From NCBI GenBank assembly GCA_018398805.1, contig JAGFBZ010000012.1, positions 372,001-436,000 on the forward strand: DNA of 64,000 nt. The letters are read 5' to 3'. This document shows positions 56,449-64,000 of this stretch, piece by piece; position 1 is the stretch's first letter, and each line of letters begins with the position of its first letter. The position numbers and the translations under genes are program-made. The notes beneath the pieces are model-generated. The model ran no database searches. It saw only the letters and a list, made by a program, of their open reading frames with translations, and was not told the origin of the DNA. The DNA is from Hirundichthys speculiger (lineage: Eukaryota; Chordata; Actinopteri; Beloniformes; Exocoetidae).

Positions 56449-57148
56449 CAGTGATCCCTTGCACTTCGCGGTTTGAGTACCGCGGATTTAGTGATTCGCT
56501 GATTTTTTTCAGAAATATATAATGTAATTTAAAACATTTTAAAAAATCTCAGAAACATCACAGGATGTTGTGCACGTTCTCTCACATTGAAGAAATGCTG
56601 TGAGCCAGCCTGGCCCCTTTAAGAAGGTGGTCTTATGGGTAATGGTGTGGCCTTATGGGTAATGTAGTGTGTGTGTCGTGGGACGGCAGAATGAAAACAG
56701 AGTTAGATGAAAAGTGTAGTGAGCATCAACAGCAGCCCAGCGTGTATAGATTTACATTCTCTGTTAACCGACAGGAGCCCAACAATACAACCTGTGTGAT
56801 GTTACAAGTTCCTGCAGTGCCAGAATAAAGTGCTCGTTCCATGCAGAGAAAACCAGACTGTTTCTTTTGTTGTTGTTAGCGTGTTAGCCGCTAATTACGA
56901 GCCAAAAATAGCACAATACCAGCGGTTTGTTTACTACGGTTCAGAGACCAGAGGCTGTGAAGGAAACAGAGAGACCACAGTTGAGCCTTTGTCTTGTTTC
57001 ACTGCAGAGCCTCGCTACTTTTTTGGGGTTTTTAAACATATTTTAAACACGTTATTTAGGCTCGGGGGGCTCCAGCTCCAGATCGCGGATTTTGATTGTC
57101 GCGGGGGGGCGCCAGTCCCCATTAACCGGGAAAAATAAGGGATCACTG
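56449..57148. mobile_element. pogo/mariner-type MITE, 700 bp
   Basis: Left end CAGTGATCCCTTGCACTTCG and right end AAGGGATCACTG are inverted; TA flanks both sides (56447-56448 and 57149-57150). Subterminal CGCGGTTTG/GCGGGGGG text is typical of this non-autonomous type. The 102-codon ORF inside has no transposase motif. Confidence 0.85.
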
Positions 57149-57150
57149 TA

Positions 57151-58814
57151 TTTCCATTAACGTTCTGTCTGTGGGATAAACGGCACAACGATACCACGAA
57201 GACGACATTAAAGGTAAGTGTTCAAAAAGCCATCTGTTTTCTGGATCAAATAGCTTGTCATTGAGCATAAGGACTTTAAAGATTGAGCCCAGGACTATAA
57301 ATTGTTATACTATACTATGTAATAAATCGCTCCCAACTTTAAATTGATAAAGAGTTGCTAGACTTGGTTGGACTAGCTATCCAACAATCTAACTCAAGAC
57401 TTCTGTAAATCTTTCTTGTCAAGTCTTGTTGCTATAGCCTACTAAAATTTTTAATGTTTCAATATCCAATGGACACTGTCACGTCTCATTACTGTAGCCT
57501 TCTGAGCTATGGTTGCTAAGACAACCCAAGTAAACGGTCTCCTGCAATCAGCTGTTTTATCGTATACTAAACCCTTCAAATAATCCTTTTCTCGCCAAAT
57601 CAACTTCTCTGTCTCTCTTCTATGTGTGCAGTCCTAGCGAAGTTTTGCTTGTAAGTCTTGATTTCATCGCCAAAATCAGGATGCCATTAAATCGTATTTG
57701 ATTATAAAGAAAACATCTGTGACTAGAAAACACATCATAAACTCACGATTGACATATGAATCAACAACAACTTACAGGCAGGATGACGATGCTAAAATAG
57801 ACTGATTCAAACTCCGACATTCCGTGTTCTATACACGATACACTTCTGAGACTTCAGGTGCGTGAAAGTGAAACCTAAACTCTTTAACACGTATCATTAC
57901 AGAAATACGCTCCAGGGTGGCTTAAGCATTTGAATAATCAGTAGGCTATGAAAACGTGATAATATTATTTAAAAATATTTCACATATTAACTCAAAACTT
58001 TTTTCCCTCAGAAATTAAAAACATCCAAGATTCTGAATTTAAAAACTGTGTTGTGCCGTTTATTAGCATATCATGTCATATTGTGTTTTTTTACTATGGC
58101 CATGTTGCCCTGACATTTGGCCTTTGTGCCCTCAAAAAAAAAAGACCCTTTGAAGGCCAAATGGCCTTGTCCCTCAAATCATGAAATTCCAGGCCTGCTG
58201 GGCAGCATCACGTACCAGCTCAGCTATTGATGGTGAAAAGCCAAATCTAAGACAAACATGAGCGGATACTGAGTGAGCAAAACACCCACTACAGCATTTC
58301 TGACAGTCATCGTTTATTTGATTTGTAGTCGGTCTGCCGTCAGCGCCTCGGAGGAATGGCACAGGAGTCGATGTATGCCGTCCAAAAAGATGTCTAAATA
58401 TATTTGCTTAGTGTTTTATAGATGGCATGAAGGCACCCTGGAGGTGATGTTTAAATCATCAGGAGTTCATCTTTATTTTATCCTGTTTCCTGTCTTCACA
58501 GGTTCTCTCTTTATCCGCTCCTCCCAAGTACTTTGAACTAGTTTTTATCACATTGCCTTTGGGGCGTCTATGCCAGTTTCTCCACTGAGAGGGGTACCTT
58601 CAGCCCGAAGAAGGAAGGTGGGGAGTTATGACCGCAGGGTTGGAGGTTCAAATCTCTCAAAGGCCTGGGGCAGGTATGAGTTAAAGATGAAAAACAGATC
58701 ACTTTACTAAAAAAAGGCAGCACTCTAGCTCCTTACTGCTGCATCCCAGCGTTCAGGAGATGATGCTACCGCTGACATCAATGACCCGCTTTAGTGATGT
58801 TGCAGTTTTTCATC
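57151..58814. other. No gene seen
   Basis: AT-rich. GGCCTTTGTGCCCTC and GGCCAAATGGCC lie near 58105-58165. No exon supported. At 58815, CAGTCGTGTGCAAAAGTT resembles a Tc1-type terminus, but no partner end was found up to 59300. Confidence 0.35.
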
Positions 58815-59532
58815 ATTTACAGTCGTGTGCAAAAGTTAGAACTCTGGTTTATCTGTCCAAAACCATAAATGAAAAGTCATCCAACTGTATTGGGTTTTAG
58901 TGTAGATAAACCCCTGGTGAAAACCAACAAAGAACTTGACATTGTTTCATAAAAGACCCCATTGGTCTTTTATGAAAAGTAAGAACCAAAGGCACTGCTT
59001 CAGTAGGATGGTCCAGAAGAGAGAAGAACACCCATAAACGGGTCGGTCAGACTGACAAGACGACAACGAACAAACGTGGGAGGAAGGAGACTAAAGACTA
59101 GCGTATAAACTAACAGATGCCGAGGGGATCCAGATCCAGAGGGGAGACCAGAGGAGGTCACACCAAAGGGGAAGTTCTTTCAGAATAAAGCAGAAAAATA
59201 GTGTGCAAATACAGTTGAAAGGGATGGATCCTTTAACAAAAGTGTTGACAAATAAAATAAAAATGTAGATAATGCTAAATACCTCCATTATTCAACAACT
59301 TGCACATCCACCTTTTGGCAGAAATAACTTGAAATAGTTATTTCCAACCACCAATAACTGCAAAATGTTCAGTTCCTGCAGCTGAAAGACAAACCACAGG
59401 GAGGTGTTTCTGCTGAAACGTAGAGTTTGGTTTCCTCCAACCATGGTGCCTGGATTCAAGGCCAAACGGCTGTTCCAGGTGTAGTTTTATAAACCTCGCT
59501 TGTGCTTCCATGTTGTTTTCAGACAGAAGAAA

Positions 59533-60310
59533 GTTTCAAATTTAAATTCAAATTCAAATTCAAAATACTTTATTAATCCCCCAAGGGGGAAATTCAGGTT
59601 TCAGTACACCAGGAAAAATCTGGTGTACTAGAGGAGCTGCTAGTCCAGCGCTCCTTTTCATGCCAGGTCCCGTGGTCCGAGTGTTAACTCCAGTTAACAG
59701 CCGTTAAAACAGTTAACAGCCGTTAAAACCAGTATATCTCCAAAACGATGACAAGTGAGATATCTCCAGGTCAGAAGAGGAAACACCGATGAACCAGACC
59801 GTCTCTCCTGGGAAGACCGAGCTCCATTCAGTCTGGCGAGCGACGGAGCCGACCGTCCCAGAGCCCAGTTCATCCTGCGGACCGGACCAGGCCGTTGTCG
59901 TCTCCCCCGGCGGTGCTGGGCCCCACCAGGTCACCAGACGGCCCCTGCCAGGTCAGCTGACCCATCCGGCGTGTAGACTGCTGGACGGGGGCAGCATGCC
60001 ACCGCTGCTACGTAGGGGGCTCCAGTCCCGGATCCAGTGGCGGTGGTTGCCGCGGGTAGCAGTTCAGGGCTACTTAGCTTAGCTTTCCTGAACCGGGCTC
60101 CAGCGACACCGTCCATGTCCACGGTGGCAGGTCTCCACCAGCCGCAAGAGGACTGATCCGCCTCCTGCAGACAGTATGTAGACATCCGACCGCAGATCAC
60201 CACAAACCGGGCACAAACTGGAGTGTCCAGCGTAGCAGAGACAAGTCCCGGAGCAGCAGCGAGAAGCGTCCATGCCAGGCGTCATCCGGGCAACGGCGGC
60301 TCTTCCAAAC
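59533..60310 (-). mobile_element. Non-LTR retroposon 3' region, family uncertain
   Basis: On the minus strand the segment ends GAATTTCCCCCTTGGGGGAT, TAATAAAGTATTTTGAATTT and a GAATTT tail, the classic UTR hairpin and tail of a fish LINE. The upstream 700 bp is GC-rich 3' UTR without RT motifs. The 5' boundary is a guess. Confidence 0.5.
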
Positions 60311-60311
60311 A

Positions 60312-60636
60312 AACCATACGTGTTCAGTGATCGTGCTGTCAGTAATATTTAACATGTTCAGTGAGGCCTGCAGGCTCTTGGGTTTTCTTTGTATTCTTTA
60401 AAACGCTGCAAGGTCTGACATTGAGTTATATCTGCAGGGACGTTCTAGGAAGAACTGTCTGGAATTAATTCCACTTGTGAATAATCTTTGTCACTGTTGA
60501 ATGTTGAAGCAGCAAGAAATGGTTGCTTGTGTCTTTTGGTTTCATTTTGTGGAATAAATGATGACGCAGCGCAACACGTTGCATGTGGTTCATCTGAGGC
60601 TGTGATGTTTCTATTGTTTTTCCATAAAAAGACAGG
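60312..60636. other. No gene seen
   Basis: Short unique stretch. Confidence 0.35.
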
Positions 60637-60644
60637 ATTTTGGC

Positions 60645-61299
60645 TAGAGGTGTAAAAAAAAATAATCGATTTGGCAATATATCGTGATTTTTGGCTGCCC
60701 AATATAATATCGATTCTTCAGCTCCTAATATCGATTTTCTTTAGGAAAATTGTTTAATTTTCACATTTATATTGTTTAAAACTTAAATGTGCTAAAACAC
60801 TAATAATAAACAATAAATAGTTTTGACTCAATTTGTCCTCTGAATGATCAATATCATCTGATGAACATATACAGCAACTTGATTTTTCATCTCTACATTT
60901 AATTTTGATATTAACTTGGTAGAATATCGCAATATGTTGCAATATCGTGATATCATGATACATATCGTATTGTGATGTCCATGCCAATACTCACCCCTAT
61001 TTGTCCATAGGATCAACGGTGGCCCCGCCTGTGCCCGCCAAGTGGGGTGTACCAGGTTTTTAGGTTGGTCCTGGTACCCAGGACCCTCACAGCTTCCACC
61101 CCATCTTCACCCAGGCCCATTTCGCTAACTGGTACCATTCGGGCAGTAGAGTTAGGGTTAGGGCAAGGTTATTATTGTTAACAAAAACGAACGACTCTTT
61201 TAATTTTGATATTAATGATATATCGCGATAATATGGTACCACGACCCAAGTATCATGATACATATCGTATTGCGAGGTCCTTGCCAATACTCACCCCTA
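60645..61299. mobile_element. Composite hAT MITE with duplicated right arm and captured flank
   Basis: The ends TAGAGGTGT and CACCCCTA are flanked by an exact 8-bp duplication ATTTTGGC (60637-60644 and 61300-61307). Inside, 60645-60999 aligns with the complete MITE at 49152-49573, including its own internal CTCACCCCTA end. Then 61000-61194 aligns with the DNA to the right of that MITE. A second copy of the right arm (61195-61299) closes the element. Confidence 0.85.
61000..61194. other. Captured flanking DNA inside the composite hAT
   Basis: It begins with the target-site octamer TTTGTCCA of the 49-kb locus and continues ATAGGATCAACGGTGG, GGGGTGTACCAGGTTTTTAG, the short TTAGGG run and the first 30 bp of the neighbouring CAAGGTT element. 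It parallels 49574-49793 with small differences. Confidence 0.85.
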
Positions 61300-61307
61300 A
61301 TTTTGGC

Positions 61308-62062
61308 CCAGCTGTAGACGGTTCCCTGATGTTGATCCACTATTTGTAGCAGATATGGAGGTGTCAAGTCATGTGACCTGGTCATCCAGTCTGCTCAAAC
61401 GTGTCTCAGACTTTAAGGATTTCATCTGACAGTAATAAGGGGAGGCTGGAAAACCAAAGGGGTGGGCTGCACTGATCGGCTACTGCAACAAAACCAGTGA
61501 TTGAAGTACTCATTGCTTGGAAACTCAGACACGTGTAGACATGGCCAAGAGCTTCAATCCAGTGGAAACATGTGGCTGTCCGAAATCAAAAAAGCAAGAC
61601 TTGGTATGCAACCCCGGAGATGTCATGTAACAGGGGCCGATATCTTCTTTGCACGCAGACTGAATCTAAATCCTCGGACCCTGTGAGGAGCCAGATATCC
61701 TTCCTTTTCAAGAACAGACGATGTCTACATAAGACATGACACCTCGGCTACGCAGGTGAGGACGGCCCTTTGATTTCCTCCACACAGACGGCCTCGCTCT
61801 GTTCTCGTCCCCGCTCTTTGAAACTTCTTATCGGGAAGCAGATGTGTGATTCTGCTTGATGCAGCTCCTGCCTGAGCTCATTAGATACTCTGCTGGTGTG
61901 CAACTATGAGCCGGTGTGCATTTCTAATTGTGTCAGTCTGTCTCTGTGTGAATAAATGTTTCACTAAAGGTTCGCCGGCACTAAAACAACGGGGCAAGAG
62001 ATGCCTGCCATTTGAACGGGCGGCGAGACACACAGAGTTAATGACAGCATTCGTGACATTTA
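61308..62062. other. No gene seen
   Basis: No recognisable exon or repeat. Confidence 0.35.
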
Positions 62063-62290
62063 CAGCGTCAGGAAAAAAGTATGTGCATCCCCTGGAATGA
62101 ACTGGTTTTCAAAAGTAAACTGTAACAATAAACTGTGCAACAACAACAGGCAAATTCAATGTTCTTAAGCTGATGACACAAACTATTATGATTCCCATCA
62201 TACTTTGTAAATTATGTCTTTATAGGACATAACATTTAATCGTTTACAGCTTGGCAGAAATAAGTAACCCAGATACTAATTACTTCAATT
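62063..62290. mobile_element. Decayed Tc1/mariner-type non-autonomous fragment
   Basis: Starts CAGCGTCAGGAAAAAAGTAT, then AACTGGTTTTC and AGCTGATGACACAAACTATT, matching from memory a common fish element beginning CAGTGTCTGGAAAAAGTATG. The right terminus is not resolved. Confidence 0.45.
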
Positions 62291-62327
62291 AAACCTTATT
62301 CACTAAAGTAATTATTAATTCATGTGT

Positions 62328-63285
62328 CATATCAGGTGCAAACATCCTCAGCCCATCGCTCTTCCACAGGGGTCCCCCAGGGCTCTGTACTGGGACCCCT
62401 TCCCTTCTCTTTTTATATAATCCACCCCTCTGGGTTTGATTGTCTGCTCACATCTGGTTTCTCGTACCACTGCTGTGCTGATGATAACCAACTGATACCC
62501 ATCTTGGCCCCCAGATGACTCCGCAGTCTAGGCGTGGATGACTGCTGGTCTCGCTGATATCCCTTCAGCTACACTTCCCTTCGACTGGTCATCCCTACCA
62601 ACCAGCCTGTTCATGATGATTTAAAGTCAATAGTGACACCTCACCCCAACTAGGGTGGCGAGGAACCTGTCATAACCGATAACCAGATGGCCTTCATTGT
62701 CAATACTGCTGCGATCTCTTGCTCATGGTGCTTTGCTAGCTTTCCTGGTAGGCCACCCACTCACAGGCCATGGTTATCTCTGGCCTCAACGACTGCAACA
62801 CTCTTCTTGCTGGCCTATCTAAATGCATTGTGAAACTCTTATTGATAATCCAGAACCCAAAAAGGCTCACTTTGCACCAGTACATACTGAGCTCCAGTGA
62901 ATACCAGTGTCCACATGAATAAGCTTCAAGTCACAACAGTCTTAATTGCTCTAGTGTTTACCAGCTTCATCCTAACAGTGTAGACTTCAGTTGATTTTCA
63001 ATAGATCACTGCGTTCCCTGCAGGAACATCGTCTGGCATTGCGTCCCTACGCGCCTTTCAAGCCCAATCCAGGCAGTTCTAGCAGGAAGTTTCATGGAGA
63101 TGAAATTAGCTACGAAAAGTGCTTCTCTATCTCCAAGAATCTCTTGACAACACACCTCTTCAGAACTCACCTTCTCTTCTACCGTACTAACATTCCCAAG
63201 CCTCACCTTAGTCCGTTAAGCTTCATTTTACTGCACCTGTCTGTCTGCGCTCACTGCTTTAGCCGTTACATCTCCCTTCTCTGGA
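62328..63285 (+). pseudogene. LINE reverse-transcriptase relic
   Basis: [13 protein letters not shown] and, after a gap, [15 protein letters not shown] (62360-62500) are RT motif B and the YADD box with Tyr changed to Cys. Further right, SLNDCNTLLAGL-like text (62780-62830), and LTTHLFRTHLL at about 63145-63180 near the end of the ORF. Many stops; the clade is Rex1/L2-like by resemblance. Confidence 0.62.
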
Positions 63286-63289
63286 CTTA

Positions 63290-64000
63290 GCATTTCATGC
63301 AACCAGGTTTCCTTCAAACTGTAGCCTCGGTTTAATCCTAGATTTGTTCGAACAGAAGCATCTGCTTCATGAGTAAATGTAATTGGAGCGGGTTGTTTGC
63401 TCACCTGGAGACCAGTTAATGAAATGAGTTGAGGTGTGGCTTTGGGGCTACTTTGATGAAAGATGCTTGAAACATTTGAAATCTGTTGTTTGTGTGAACC
63501 ATGTCTGGAGTCATAACTGAGAAAATCGATTTAGATGTGTTCACCCTCCTGCTATGTTCGTTTCTCAGGAACAGCAATAATGTTCCCCAGTAAATTTTGC
63601 CCCGGGGCATGTTTAATCATCCAAAAGTGTCTAAAACCCAAACACTCCCAATAAACATTGTTTATATCTCATTATTAACTCCATCACTAAGTATTTCAAT
63701 CAATATTAAGCGCACTGTTGTTCTTTACCTCCCACAGATCTTGGTTCAATGAAAATAATTCACTGGGTTGTTTTTTTTTTCTTTAATGAATGTTAAAACA
63801 TTTTTAAATGTGCATTGGAAAGACCGATTTATAAAACACATTAGTTCTATCTGACATTGATTTTTTGTGTCCCCTTTGACATTTATTTCAGTAATGTTGC
63901 ATTTGAGCGAGGACTCAGAAGCACATCTTTACTGCATCTGTGCAAACGTGATGCTGTACTTTGTTTCAGAACAGCACGCTCACTCAGCAAACTCTTCAGC
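63290..64000. other. No gene seen
   Basis: AT-rich unique-looking sequence to the window end. Confidence 0.35.

Overview
The window looks like nuclear DNA of a ray-finned (teleost) fish. The evidence is the mix of mobile elements (hAT, Tc1/mariner, piggyBac, Harbinger, P and Merlin DNA transposons, Penelope-like and several LINE relics, tRNA-derived SINEs with an ATGG-type tail), vertebrate-type CCCTAA interstitial repeats and abundant microsatellites. I recognise no host protein-coding exon, no rRNA or true tRNA gene, and no bacterial or viral gene. It is best read as an intergenic or intronic repeat-rich stretch. Nearly every supportable gene is a transposon gene, and most are broken.

Layout. 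0-6 kb: a hAT-type MITE, a piggyBac relic with its own nested MITE, and a long-TIR element (copy A) holding a mariner-type MITE that holds a SINE fragment. 6.4-9.5 kb: a Tc1-like transposase relic whose coding sequence is interrupted by a 2.3-kb minisatellite. 10.4-12.1 kb: a non-LTR retrotransposon C-terminal fragment (restriction-like endonuclease type) split by an 889-bp P-like element that still encodes a two-exon THAP domain. 15.6-24.0 kb: a hAT-type element split by a 7.68-kb Merlin (IS1595-like) element with about 1.4-kb terminal inverted repeats. Inside the Merlin, a leftward multi-exon transposase and a rightward CCDC106-like exon each end at poly(A) signals at or near the inner ends of the arms. 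The same SINE with the same target duplication sits at mirrored positions in both arms. 25-29 kb: LINE and hAT fragments, and a 17-bp minisatellite interrupted by a Penelope-like 3' end with a hammerhead-like core. 29.9-31.4 kb: a Harbinger-type element with a Myb/SANT-like ORF. 33-41 kb: a second hAT-like MITE copy, degenerate telomeric repeats with a 179-bp duplication, a TTAGA array and an ATCC array. 42-47 kb: a four-level nest (hAT, mariner, CCTCC-hairpin repeat, SINE), Tc1 relics and a long LINE relic. 49-54 kb: BED-finger hAT relics, including two inverted 1-kb copies. 54.5-63.3 kb: long-TIR copy B, a pogo/mariner-type MITE, a composite hAT carrying captured flanking DNA, and degraded LINEs.

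The stretches between elements show no gene that I can support. Much of the boundary evidence is direct: paired target-site duplications and inverted termini. Family names rest on motif recognition from memory, with no database search.
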